A stretch of DNA of 64,000 nucleotides, taken from contig JADJFX010000020.1 of the NCBI GenBank assembly GCA_016708345.1, forward strand, positions 14,101-78,100, written 5' to 3'. A program made the translations under genes and the position numbers. Positions 41,865 through 49,080 of this stretch are shown here, in pieces (within the stretch, counting starts at the first letter, position 1; the number at the start of each line of letters is the position of its first letter). The notes below the pieces were generated by a model. The model saw only the letters and a program-made list of their open reading frames with translations, had not been told where the DNA came from and made no database searches. This DNA is from Candidatus Rhodoferax bjergmarkensis. GTDB lineage: Bacteria; Pseudomonadota; Gammaproteobacteria; Burkholderiales; Burkholderiaceae_C.

Positions 41865-41870
41865 GAGAAA

Positions 41871-41957
41871 GGAAGGTTGGCAGAGTGGTAATGCAGCGGC
41901 TTGCTAAGCCGTGGCTCTTAACGGGGTCCATCAGTTCGATCCTGATACCTTCCGCCA
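41871..41957 (+). tRNA. tRNA-Ser(GCT)
   Basis: Class II: acceptor GGAAGGT/ACCTTCC, loop TTGCTAA, variable arm present, G73, encoded CCA. Confidence 0.92.
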
Positions 41958-41964
41958 GTTGAAA

Positions 41965-42051
41965 GCCCGAGTGGTGGAATTGGCAGACACGGCAGATTCA
42001 AAATCTGTTGTCATTGAGGCGTGCCGGTTCGAAGTCCGGCCTTGGGTACCA
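41965..42051 (+). tRNA. tRNA-Leu(CAA)
   Basis: Class II: acceptor GCCCGAG/CTTGGGT with G:T pairs, loop TTCAAAA, variable arm TGTCATTGAGGCG, A73, encoded CCA. Confidence 0.9.
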
Positions 42052-42344
42052 AATTTCAAGAATTGCAACGCCGTTCGGTCGTGGCGTCGCATGCACGGGT
42101 CGACCTGGCCCCGTAGACCACAAAGCCAGGAACTATGCCGTGCAGCAACTGCAGTCGCCACTGATAGGCGGCGTGGACGCTGAGCACATGGCCATAGACG
42201 CGGCCCCCCAGACAAGATAGCCGCGAGGGGGGCATCGGACGCAACCCGACAGGCCTGTGGCAGACAGGCTATTGAGTATCGGCGCCGACTCATTGGAGTT
42301 GTGCGGCCGAAGCTCAAGATTTACACACCACCTCAGGAGAACCC

Positions 42345-42620
42345 ATGAAACCGAAAGCACGAAAGCGCTCGGCCCCGCGAAACCCCTTCGTCGCGGCGAC
42401 CCTGTTCAAGAAGGCCGGCACACATGCAAAGTCGAATAAGGCTTTGCGCCGCCGGGAGAAAGTATTGCAAGGGCGTTTAGCTCATTTGGTAGAGCACCCG
42501 GCTTTTAACCGGATGGTGCCGAGTTCGAACCTCGGAACGCCCACCACCAGGCAAAGTGGATTCCAAAGCCATGGGTTTCGGAATGCGTTTTGCATATTGA
42601 AGTCCATCGTGTCCCTGTAG
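42345..42620 (+). CDS. Small basic protein in the tRNA array, running into tRNA-Lys
   Basis: The gene starts MKPKARKRSAPRNPFVAA, then TLFKKAGTHAKSNKALRRREK, the same pattern as the 58-residue protein after rtcB (35606). A ribosome site CAGGAGAAC precedes the ATG. The frame has no stop before the tRNA-Lys gene at 42471 and reads through it to 42620, so the natural stop seems to have been lost around codon 43. The functional product is probably the first 40-45 residues. Sparse tRNA-free flanks suggest it travels with the array. Confidence 0.5.
   Translation: MKPKARKRSAPRNPFVAATLFKKAGTHAKSNKALRRREKVLQGRLAHLVEHPAFNRMVPSSNLGTPTTRQSGFQSHGFRNAFCILKSIVSL
42471..42546 (+). tRNA. tRNA-Lys(TTT)
   Basis: Acceptor GGGCGTT/AACGCCC, loop CTTTTAA, A73, encoded CCA. 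It overlaps the read-through part of the small reading frame at 42345. Confidence 0.93.
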
Positions 42621-42687
42621 CTCAGCCGAATAGAGCGCAACCCTGCGAAGGTTGAGGTCGCCAGTTTGAGCCTGGCCGGGGACTCCA
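42611..42687 (+). tRNA. tRNA-Arg(GCG)
   Basis: Acceptor GTCCCTG/CGGGGAC, loop CTGCGAA giving anticodon GCG, T-arm GCCAG-TTTGAGC-CTGGC, T73, encoded CCA. GCG is rarely used in bacteria, which normally read CGC and CGT with ACG edited to ICG; an ACG tRNA-Arg is also in this array. Confidence 0.88.
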
Positions 42688-42706
42688 TATACAAACCACC
42701 GTTTTT

Positions 42707-42783
42707 GGCCCGTTAGCTCAGCCTGGTAGAGCACCTCCCTGTCTAGGAGGCCGTCGGGGGTTCAAATCCCCCACGGGTCGCCA
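42707..42783 (+). tRNA. tRNA-Asp(GTC)
   Basis: Acceptor GGCCCGT/ACGGGTC, loop CTGTCTA, G73, encoded CCA. Confidence 0.93.
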
Positions 42784-42793
42784 TTTTCTCTAT

Positions 42794-42870
42794 GCCGCTG
42801 TAGTTCAATGGATAGAACAAGGTCCTCCTGCGACCTTGATGCCGGTTCGATCCCATGACCGGGGATCAAC
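42794..42870 (+). pseudogene. tRNA-Arg(CCT)-like pseudogene
   Basis: The 5-prime half is good: GCCGCTG TA, D-arm GTTC/GAAC and anticodon arm AGGTC-CTCCTGC-GACCT giving CCT. The T-arm and the 3-prime acceptor strand do not pair, and no CCA is found at the expected distance. The end is approximate. A decayed tRNA, or a 3-prime end replaced during array rearrangement. Confidence 0.6.
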
Positions 42871-42873
42871 ACT

Positions 42874-42948
42874 GCCCGCATAGTTCAGTGGAGAGAACAG
42901 GAGCCTTCTAAGCTTCAGGCACAGGTTCAATTCCTGTTGCGGGTACCA
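42874..42948 (+). tRNA. tRNA-Arg(TCT)
   Basis: Acceptor GCCCGCA/TGCGGGT with one G:T pair, anticodon stem GGAGC/GCTTC, loop CTTCTAA, A73, encoded CCA. Last unit of the array. Confidence 0.9.
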
Positions 42949-43000
42949 CGCACATGACACCACTTGGGATCACAAGAATTCAGAAAGGAAATGGCCACCA

Positions 43001-43582
43001 ATGGCCCCAGGTGCAACCGTGAATCAAAACAGAATCCTCCAACTCGACGTGCAAGGTGTGCCCCAGTCCTGGGTGAGTCCAGAACGTGCTGCAGGCTATT
43101 ACGCCACCGGTGATGTGGTCTGGAGCGTGGGTGAAACTTTCATGACCATGCGCGGCGGCATCAATGCCGCCAGTGGCGTGCAATCATGCATCGATCTGGC
43201 CCCCATCATCGCCGTCAACGGATGCGCCAGCGTCAACCTGTTCGATGTCACTCCGACACTCACCAATCGCAAGCTGTTTGCCCGGGACAGGAACATCTGT
43301 GCGTATTGCGGGGGAGTGTTCAAGCACGAGGATTTGACGCGTGAACACATCCACCCCAGGTCGCGTGGAGGCCAAGACAACTGGCAGTCTGTGGTGAGCG
43401 CCTGTCGGGGCTGCAACAACCTCAAGGCAGATCGTTTTCCGCATGAAGCAGGGATGACTTTGCTCTACGCACCCTATGTGCCCAGCCTGTACGAAGACTT
43501 CATTCTGTCCTCACGCCATATCCGCGTGGATGTTATGGAGTGGCTGCTGGCAAGGGTACCGAAAGGATCGCGGCTGATCTGA
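43001..43582 (+). CDS. HNH endonuclease
   Basis: 193 residues. The C-terminal half is a full HNH module: CAYCGGVFKHEDLTREHIHP, then RSRGGQDNWQSVVSACRGCNNLKADR (read in two parts), with the zinc CxxC pairs and the His-Asn-type catalytic residues. The N-terminal about 85 residues are specific to this protein. HNH proteins of this type occur beside phage and mobile-element genes and nick or cut DNA or RNA. It lies 52 bp after the last tRNA on the same strand. Confidence 0.85.
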   Translation: MAPGATVNQNRILQLDVQGVPQSWVSPERAAGYYATGDVVWSVGETFMTMRGGINAASGVQSCIDLAPIIAVNGCASVNLFDVTPTLTNRKLFARDRNICAYCGGVFKHEDLTREHIHPRSRGGQDNWQSVVSACRGCNNLKADRFPHEAGMTLLYAPYVPSLYEDFILSSRHIRVDVMEWLLARVPKGSRLI

Positions 43583-43646
43583 AAATGGAGAAGTGGCGAT
43601 TGCCTTGTTTCTTGCAAGAAATTCCCATCCTTCGTACAATCCGCCT

Positions 43647-43679
43647 ATGACCACTATCAAAGATTTGATCCTCACCTAG
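43647..43679 (+). CDS. Leader peptide 1 upstream of the EF-G gene
   Basis: MTTIKDLILT then TAG. Its bases TATCAAAGA (43655-43663) are exactly complementary to TCTTTGATA (43718-43726), placed just before a terminator, much as in the rtcB leader. Confidence 0.45.
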   Translation: MTTIKDLILT

Positions 43680-43726
43680 CCTTACCGCTTTGTCGGCAGG
43701 GCTATGCGCCTTGCCGGTCTTTGATA
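43655..43726 (+). promoter_or_regulatory. EF-G gene leader: long-range complementary segments
   Basis: TATCAAAGA and TCTTTGATA form a 9-bp pairing around an inner GGCA/TGCC stem (43695-43715). Ribosome position on leader peptide 1 would decide which stem forms before the terminator at 43731. Confidence 0.5.
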
Positions 43727-43730
43727 CCAA

Positions 43731-43762
43731 AACCCCGGCAGTTCACTGTGCGGGGTTTTTTG
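43731..43762 (+). terminator. Terminator 1 before the EF-G gene
   Basis: AACCCCG, 13-base loop, CGGGGTT and a T run. Confidence 0.8.
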
Positions 43763-43781
43763 TTTTTTGCGAGTATTTCCT

Positions 43782-43889
43782 ATGCGTACCTTTGACAAGC
43801 TGATTGCCACAATTCATTCACACCAGTGGATGGTGGGCTTGCGCTCGTCCATTGGTGCCCCAGCCTCAGCGCAAGACTTGAGCCCCTAG
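43782..43889 (+). CDS. Leader peptide 2 upstream of the EF-G gene
   Basis: 35 residues beginning MRTFDKLIATIHSHQW and ending QDLSP-TAG. The stop codon lies inside the loop of a second hairpin. No recognised domain; by position a second leader in a tandem. Confidence 0.4.
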   Translation: MRTFDKLIATIHSHQWMVGLRSSIGAPASAQDLSP

Positions 43890-43900
43890 TTTGGGGTTTT
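43883..43900 (+). terminator. Terminator 2 before the EF-G gene
   Basis: CCCC-tagttt-GGGGTTTT, a short strong stem with wobble pairs at its foot, directly over the leader peptide 2 stop. Confidence 0.55.
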
Positions 43901-43939
43901 CTCAATGGGCCGATTGCCATGCAATCCGCCCCAGAAAAC

Positions 43940-43976
43940 CCTGGTTCGAAACATCAACGACCAGGATTTTTGTCTT
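43940..43976 (+). terminator. Terminator-like hairpin 3 before the EF-G gene
   Basis: CCTGG, 16-base loop, CCAGG then ATTTTTGTCTTTT, ending 15 bp before the EF-G start. Confidence 0.45.
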
Positions 43977-43990
43977 TTAGGAAATTCACT

Positions 43991-45997
43991 ATGAACAAGC
44001 GACAACTTCGCAACATCGGCATCATCGCGCACGTCGACGCCGGTAAAACAACCGTTAGCGAACGGATTCTGTACACCACGGGCGCTATCCACCGCACGGG
44101 TGAAGTCCATCTGGGCAACACCACGATGGACTATGACCCGCAGGAACGTGCACGTGGCATCACGATCAACAGTGCGGCAACCACCGTTGCCTGGCGTGCG
44201 CACCAGATCAATTTGATCGACACGCCGGGGCACATCGACTTCAATATCGAAGTGAACCGCTCCTTGCGCGTTCTCGACGGTGCGGTCGTGGTGTTTGACG
44301 GCGTTGCAGGCGTAGAACCGCAGACCGAGACCAACTGGCGCCTGGCGGACCGATATGGTGTGCCACGCATCGCCTTGATCAACAAGCTGGACCGCACAGG
44401 TGCGGACTTTGCAAGGGTCGTGGCGATGATGGCGGAGCGCTTGGGTGCACGGCCTTTGGTCATGCAACTGCCGTTGGGCCAGGAAGCTGGGTTTGAGGGC
44501 ATGATTGACCTGGTCAGCATGCAAGCTCTGCGTTGGCCGCTTAATGGGCGTGGCCAACCCGAATTGACGGTGGGATCTATACCCGAGCACATGCAACCGG
44601 CAGCGCAAGCGGCCCATGATGCCCTGGTAGACACTGCGGTGGAGCAGGACGATTCGGTACTGGCCGCCTATTTGGACGGCCAGGATGTATCGGAAGCACA
44701 GCTGCGCGCGTGTATCCGTCTGGGTACCCTGAAGCAGGCCTTTGTGCCAGTCTTCGCTGGCTCCGCGCTCAAGAACAAGGGCATTGAGCCTTTGTTGGAT
44801 GCGGTGGTGGACTACCTGCCGGCGCCAGAAGACCGTGCACAGGCATTGGGCGGCGGTGACGGCTTTGCCGCACTGGTGTTCAAGGTGGTCCACGACGAGC
44901 ATGGGGCGCTGAGTTACCTGCGCGTGTACCGTGGGCAGGCGCAAGCCGGCAGCATGGTGCTCAATAGCAGCACCGGCCAGCGGGAACGTTTGTCACGCGT
45001 CGTGCAAATGCAAGCCAACCAGCGTGAGGAACTGACGCATGCTATGGCTGGCGACATTGTTGCCGTGGCTGGGCTCAAAGGTAGCAAGACGGGTCATACC
45101 CTGTGTGATCCGGAGCAACCGCTGGTGTTGGAAGAGATTCATGCGCCGGAGCCCGTCATCACGATGGCGGTGGAGCCGTTGGCCCGGGAGGATCAGAGTA
45201 GCTTTTCCAAGGGACTGCATACCTTGGTGGACGAAGACCCCAGTCTGCGCCTAAGCCAGGACAACGAGTCTGGGCAAACCCTGCTTTCGGGCGTGGGTGA
45301 ACTCCAGCTGGAAGTGACACTGGAGAAGCTTCGCAGTCGCTTTGGCGTATCGGTGCATACAGGGCAGCCGCAAGTTGCTCTGCGTGAAACCGTAACCCGG
45401 GATGCCCGCGTGCGCCATGTGCACAAGAAGCAATCCGGTGGGCCCGGGCAGTTTGCGGAGGTTGTGCTGCGTATCGAAACTTTGCCACGTGGTGAAGGTG
45501 TGCGTTTTGAGAGTGAAGTGACAGGGGGAGCGATCCCCAGGGAATTCATTCCCAGCGTGGAGGACGGTGTTCGACGTGCAGCGCGCGCAGGCGTGCTGGC
45601 GGACTACCCGGTGGTGGATGTGTTGGTCGTCCTGGAAGACGGAAGCTTCCACGAACGGGACTCGTCGACACTGGCGTTCGAGTTGGCAGGCAGTGCGGCC
45701 TTTGCGCAAGTGCAGAGGGCCGCACTGCCGGTCATGCTGGAGCCGGTGATGGCCGTGCAGGTGACGACGCCCTTGGACTATGTGGGTGATTGCATCGGTG
45801 ACTTGAACCGACGGCGTGCCTTGGTGCGCCAGCAAGACCAAGTTGGCAATGCTGCGGTAATCCACGCCATGGTGCCGTTGCAGAACCTGTTTGGCTACAT
45901 CGGCAATTTGCGTGCCCTGACTTCAGGGCGTGCCAGCTATTCGATGCAGTTTGACCACTATGCGCAAGCGCCGACGGCGTTGGTTGCAACGGCCTGA
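43991..45997 (+). CDS. fusA: Elongation factor G, extra copy
   Basis: 668 residues from ATG 43991 with AGGA ahead; upstream in-frame sequence would run through hairpin 3. G motifs: GIIAHVDAGKTT, the switch RARGITINSA, LIDTPGHIDF and ALINKLDRTG. Domain IV has FVPxx-type replaced by GGAIPREFIPSVEDG and the tip loop EDGSFHERDSSTLAF. It is shorter than housekeeping EF-G (about 700). EF-G drives translocation and ribosome recycling. A mobile copy behind tandem terminators could replace EF-G when the host copy is blocked; that role is an inference. Confidence 0.92.
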   Translation: MNKRQLRNIGIIAHVDAGKTTVSERILYTTGAIHRTGEVHLGNTTMDYDPQERARGITINSAATTVAWRAHQINLIDTPGHIDFNIEVNRSLRVLDGAVVVFDGVAGVEPQTETNWRLADRYGVPRIALINKLDRTGADFARVVAMMAERLGARPLVMQLPLGQEAGFEGMIDLVSMQALRWPLNGRGQPELTVGSIPEHMQPAAQAAHDALVDTAVEQDDSVLAAYLDGQDVSEAQLRACIRLGTLKQAFVPVFAGSALKNKGIEPLLDAVVDYLPAPEDRAQALGGGDGFAALVFKVVHDEHGALSYLRVYRGQAQAGSMVLNSSTGQRERLSRVVQMQANQREELTHAMAGDIVAVAGLKGSKTGHTLCDPEQPLVLEEIHAPEPVITMAVEPLAREDQSSFSKGLHTLVDEDPSLRLSQDNESGQTLLSGVGELQLEVTLEKLRSRFGVSVHTGQPQVALRETVTRDARVRHVHKKQSGGPGQFAEVVLRIETLPRGEGVRFESEVTGGAIPREFIPSVEDGVRRAARAGVLADYPVVDVLVVLEDGSFHERDSSTLAFELAGSAAFAQVQRAALPVMLEPVMAVQVTTPLDYVGDCIGDLNRRRALVRQQDQVGNAAVIHAMVPLQNLFGYIGNLRALTSGRASYSMQFDHYAQAPTALVATA

Positions 45998-46007
45998 AGC
46001 TATGAAG

Positions 46008-46039
46008 AAAGGGCGAATCCATCTGGGTTCGCCCTTTTT
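46008..46039 (+). terminator. Terminator after the EF-G gene
   Basis: AAAGGGCGAA, 10-base loop, TTCGCCCTTT and further T residues: a perfect 10-bp stem, 10 bp after the stop codon. Confidence 0.9.
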
Positions 46040-46311
46040 CCTTTGGAATGTTGATTTCTCAACGCCAATTTCTTTCCGGGTCCTGCATTCTCTTTCGCAC
46101 TTCATGCTTGCCCATCTTTGTTAATGGCGGTACCCAAAACGACTTCCTAACGCAGGCGCCCTGCCCTGCAAGGTCGGTACTCCAGCGTATCCACGCCCTT
46201 GTGGTGTGGGAAGTGGACTTGTCAAAATGTGCGAGCCGCTGGTTTTATTTGTGACGCATCACAAGTTGCGTGAATTGGCCACCAAGCGAGCACAGTAGCC
46301 TGCCATGGCGT

Positions 46312-47108
46312 CTACGACTGCGCCACCCAGCGTTTCATCGTTTGGAGAGCCCGAATCTTCCTGGCCAGTTCCTGTGTCGAATAAATCGACGTGGTGTCGA
46401 TGCTGGCGTGACCGGCAAGTTCACTGACCACCTCGATCGGCACCCCATCGACCAGTGCTTGCCGGACAAAGGTGTGGCGCATCCAGTGGGTGCTGGCTTT
46501 CATGAATCGCTCTGGATCGAGTCCGCTGTCCGGCGCGGTTTTGGCCGCCTGCGCAAAAAAGCGTTTGAGCACCGCATAGATACCTGCCGATGACAAAGCA
46601 GTTTCAGGGGTGTTGGAGGTGGCGCTTGCCACCACCGCACCTGCTGGCACCATTGACTTCTTCTAGCACCCTGCCCCACTGCGGCACTGAGGGGTGCAAG
46701 GTTCGAATCAAGGGCAGGCTGTCAGCATCCGTACAGTTTTTGTCCTCTTGCAAGAACTCTCCTGCGTGCAGGGCCAGAAGATGCACCACGTCCGGGTTCA
46801 ACGGCACCTCGCGCGTCTTGTTGCGCTTTCCGGTCACTGTGAAAATCCAAGTCTGGGGTAAATCCGAGGCGTTCACTAAATCTGTTGATCGTTTACCTCT
46901 AGGCCGCGTCCAGCATGGGTTTGCGGTGGTTTTTATTGGAAGAAATATTTCGACGGGATAGACCGGCTGAATGCCTTTATCCATGCGGGTTTGAGGGCAT
47001 CAGGCACCAAAAATCAACAGATTAAGTGAACGGCTTGGGGTAAATCGGGCAGCGACTCCTGACGCAATTGGCCATAACGTGCCCTAGCCAGTTCATCCAG
47101 ACGGATGT
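46312..47108 (-). pseudogene. Tyrosine recombinase C-terminal remnant (fragment 2), split by a MITE-like insert
   Basis: Closely similar to the end of the recombinase at 57296-59443: WMRHTFVRQALVDGVPIEVV, then SELAGHASIDTTSIYSTQEL with the active tyrosine. A two-base loss near 46650 (GGCACC for GGCACACC) shifts the frame. The sequence is interrupted at 46864-47038 by an inverted-repeat element and resumes to 47108, where it is fused to a piece of nadE. Not functional. Confidence 0.85.
46864..47038. mobile_element. 175-bp MITE-like element
   Basis: Ends are 26-bp inverted repeats with three mismatches (CCGAGGCGTTCACTAAATC... and its partner at 47013-47038). The element is flanked by the direct repeat GGTAAAT (46857-46863 and 47039-47045), and the interrupted recombinase sequence is continuous when the insert is removed. 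Too short to encode a transposase. IS family not assigned. Confidence 0.8.
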
Positions 47109-47497
47109 CCTCGCTGGAAAACCTAGACGGCATGGTGATACCGCCCACGTTGGAAGCGCCTAGGGCATGCACGGCCAGCGCCAGGGTCAACGCCGAGTCA
47201 ATGCCACCGGATGAACCCACCACTGCCTGTTTGAAGCCACAGCGCCGGGCGTAGTCCTTGAGCCCCAAAACGATTTGCTGGCGATAAAACTCCATGGTGG
47301 GCAATCCCTCGCAGGACACGGCAGGCAAACTGCCGCCCCCGGCGCTTGAAAATCCTGTGTGCGCGGATCAAAGTGCAGCGTCGTCACATCTTCCGTGAAA
47401 CGTTGCGCTTCATAAACGACGGTACCCTCTGCCGTGACGGCAAAGGATGCGCCGTCGTAGACCAGATGGTCATGGCTACCAATTTGGTTCATATAAG
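47109..47497 (-). pseudogene. Partial duplicate of nadE
   Basis: The minus strand encodes NQIGSHDHLVYDGASFAVTA, FYRQQIVLGLKDYARRCGF and SSGGIDSALTLALAVHA, nearly identical to the middle of nadE (bases about 20120-20516), with one frameshift near 47340. It ends exactly where recombinase sequence begins. A broken copy, not an enzyme. Confidence 0.9.
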
Positions 47498-47633
47498 TAG
47501 TGCCCAACGCATACTTCGGGAGCTTTTAACCAGCTTGCGATTCAAATCCACGAGGACAGAATAGACCCCGAACTCTGGGACGCAACAGGATCGCCGCTAG
47601 AACCGCATTGACTATCCCGGGCGCAGAACCTGT

Positions 47634-49079
47634 TTAACGCAAACTCACCGTTTGGCCTTTCCACACAGGGTCTTGCCAACGGTAAAATGCGCTCAAATTT
47701 TTTGGCTGATCGGCGTGCTTCTCAACCTCCATAGTGGCCGTGCGTAGCACCTCAAAGCTTGTTTTGTAACGACCATCCACTTTGGCTTCACGCGCCGCCA
47801 ACATCTGCGAGTTGCCCGGCATCCAACCTGCAAACTCTACATAGCCCAGATTGGGGCTATCCGAGGCAGGGGGGACGATGTCAACGCCCCAGCCGTTAGG
47901 CCCTTGCTGAAACACCCACATTTCGCGCCAAGTGTCCAGCGGCTGCACGGCCAGTGCCAAGGCAGTGCCTTGGCGATTGACTGTGGCGGATGCGGCCCAC
48001 ACGACACCATAGGTGCAACGGGTGAATAGCGGATTCTTCGTGTCGTGTTTACCGTCGACGATGTGAACACAGGTTTCACCCTGCTGACCGGTACTCAGAC
48101 GCACAGATAGTTTGATGACCGGTTTCTCGGCGCTGCCAGTGGCCTCACTCGTCAAAGAAGGTTCCACGCCCCAGCGAGAGGCACCAACACGAATGGCTGC
48201 GTCGTTGTAAACAGTTGCGTCTGTTTCAGCCAGGTCGGTTTTGTTTACTGCCGCCAACTCTTGCAACGCGCGGGTTGCTGCCGCTTGGACAGTGGCCGGC
48301 GCAAACTCCGCCCGGCGTGCCCTTTGAAACGCGAGACCTGCCCAGATACCGGCTTTGCGCAGATGCAGGCGGTTCTTTAATACCGCAGGTAAATCGCGCA
48401 TCTCCACGCGGTCCAGCACCTCGGCACGCCAGTTGTCTTGTGCAAAACGCTCGACGGGATTGAGATGGGGTGCCACGCATTCATGTTTGGTCAAGGCTAG
48501 CGCGGCCAGTGCTCTCTGACTGTCGGTTGCCGGCAAGGCCAGTACCCGCCGGTGCGCGTCTCCGTTGTAGCAGAGCTGTATCTGACCGTCTCGTTCAAAA
48601 CTCAGCATCTCCACGCCATAGCTGGCAGCCACGTCCAGATGGGAGGCCAGTGCATCGCTGCCGGGTTTGCCCTGGCGGGCGGAAGCGCGGCGTGCCAAGC
48701 GCTCAGCCATGGCACCCAGGGCATCAAAGGGTTCGCCGTTGATGGTGCCTGCGGGGGCCGCCCGCAGGTATGCAGCAGCGTAACTGATGCCCAAGGATTC
48801 AGATCCGGGCGTGTCGCGCAAGAAGCGCAAGATGGACAACAGCTCAGGGGCTGCGTCGGGTGCGAGTGACTGGCTGCGCACCTGCGTAGCGCGGACATAA
48901 CCAGCACGTTCACGGCGGTGGTCATACACCTGAAGGTAGTCACCCTTTTGGCCCCGAATTTCTAGGCTGTCGCCTTGTGCCAGTGCCACTTGCTGCGGCG
49001 CGGAATCACGCGGTGCCGAGCGCAGCGAGGATTGGTCTTGGGTGACGATCGCAATCAACAACAAGGAAGCGGCAATCAT
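47634..49079 (-). CDS. Exported protein with an SH3-like domain, unknown
   Basis: 481 residues. The hydrophobic start MIAASLLLIAIVTQ is a short signal or anchor. Residues about 20-70 (SAPRDSAPQQVALAQGDSLE, YLQVYDHRRERAGYVRATQV) look like a bacterial SH3 domain, often peptidoglycan-binding. The rest is not recognised; CVHIVDGKHDTKNPLFTRC carries two cysteines. Its start is one base after the SPFH gene stop, so both are one operon. Confidence 0.65.
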   Translation of the reverse strand: MIAASLLLIAIVTQDQSSLRSAPRDSAPQQVALAQGDSLEIRGQKGDYLQVYDHRRERAGYVRATQVRSQSLAPDAAPELLSILRFLRDTPGSESLGISYAAAYLRAAPAGTINGEPFDALGAMAERLARRASARQGKPGSDALASHLDVAASYGVEMLSFERDGQIQLCYNGDAHRRVLALPATDSQRALAALALTKHECVAPHLNPVERFAQDNWRAEVLDRVEMRDLPAVLKNRLHLRKAGIWAGLAFQRARRAEFAPATVQAAATRALQELAAVNKTDLAETDATVYNDAAIRVGASRWGVEPSLTSEATGSAEKPVIKLSVRLSTGQQGETCVHIVDGKHDTKNPLFTRCTYGVVWAASATVNRQGTALALAVQPLDTWREMWVFQQGPNGWGVDIVPPASDSPNLGYVEFAGWMPGNSQMLAAREAKVDGRYKTSFEVLRTATMEVEKHADQPKNLSAFYRWQDPVWKGQTVSLR

Positions 49080-49080
49080 A

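Larger units (their letters stand above)
40190..42948 (+). other. tRNA array: 24 tRNA genes or pseudogenes on one strand
   Basis: Twenty-four tRNA-like units follow each other, most with spacers of 4 to 30 bp, all on the plus strand, nearly all with encoded CCA. They cover 18 amino acids plus an initiator; Ala and Val are absent. No anticodon is clearly duplicated except CAT (initiator and a Met/Ile2 tRNA). Longer gaps occur at 40348-40461, 41430-41529 and 42052-42470; the last contains a small basic protein gene. The arrangement fits the non-ribosomal tRNA arrays known from plasmids, ICEs and phages. Confidence 0.9.

Noticed and set aside
42052..42344. Missing Ala or Val tRNA in the gap before tRNA-Lys
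   Set aside because: No cloverleaf with a GTTC T-arm and a matching acceptor could be drawn in this stretch.
40190..42948. Amber suppressor tRNA (CTA anticodon) that would explain in-frame TAG codons
   Set aside because: All anticodon loops were read; none is CTA. The Leu-like loop CTTAGAA gives TAG, which reads the Leu codon CUA.
43883..43990. Longer EF-G start at 43826
   Set aside because: The extra 55 codons have no EF-G similarity and span two hairpins; ATG 43991 has its own ribosome site.
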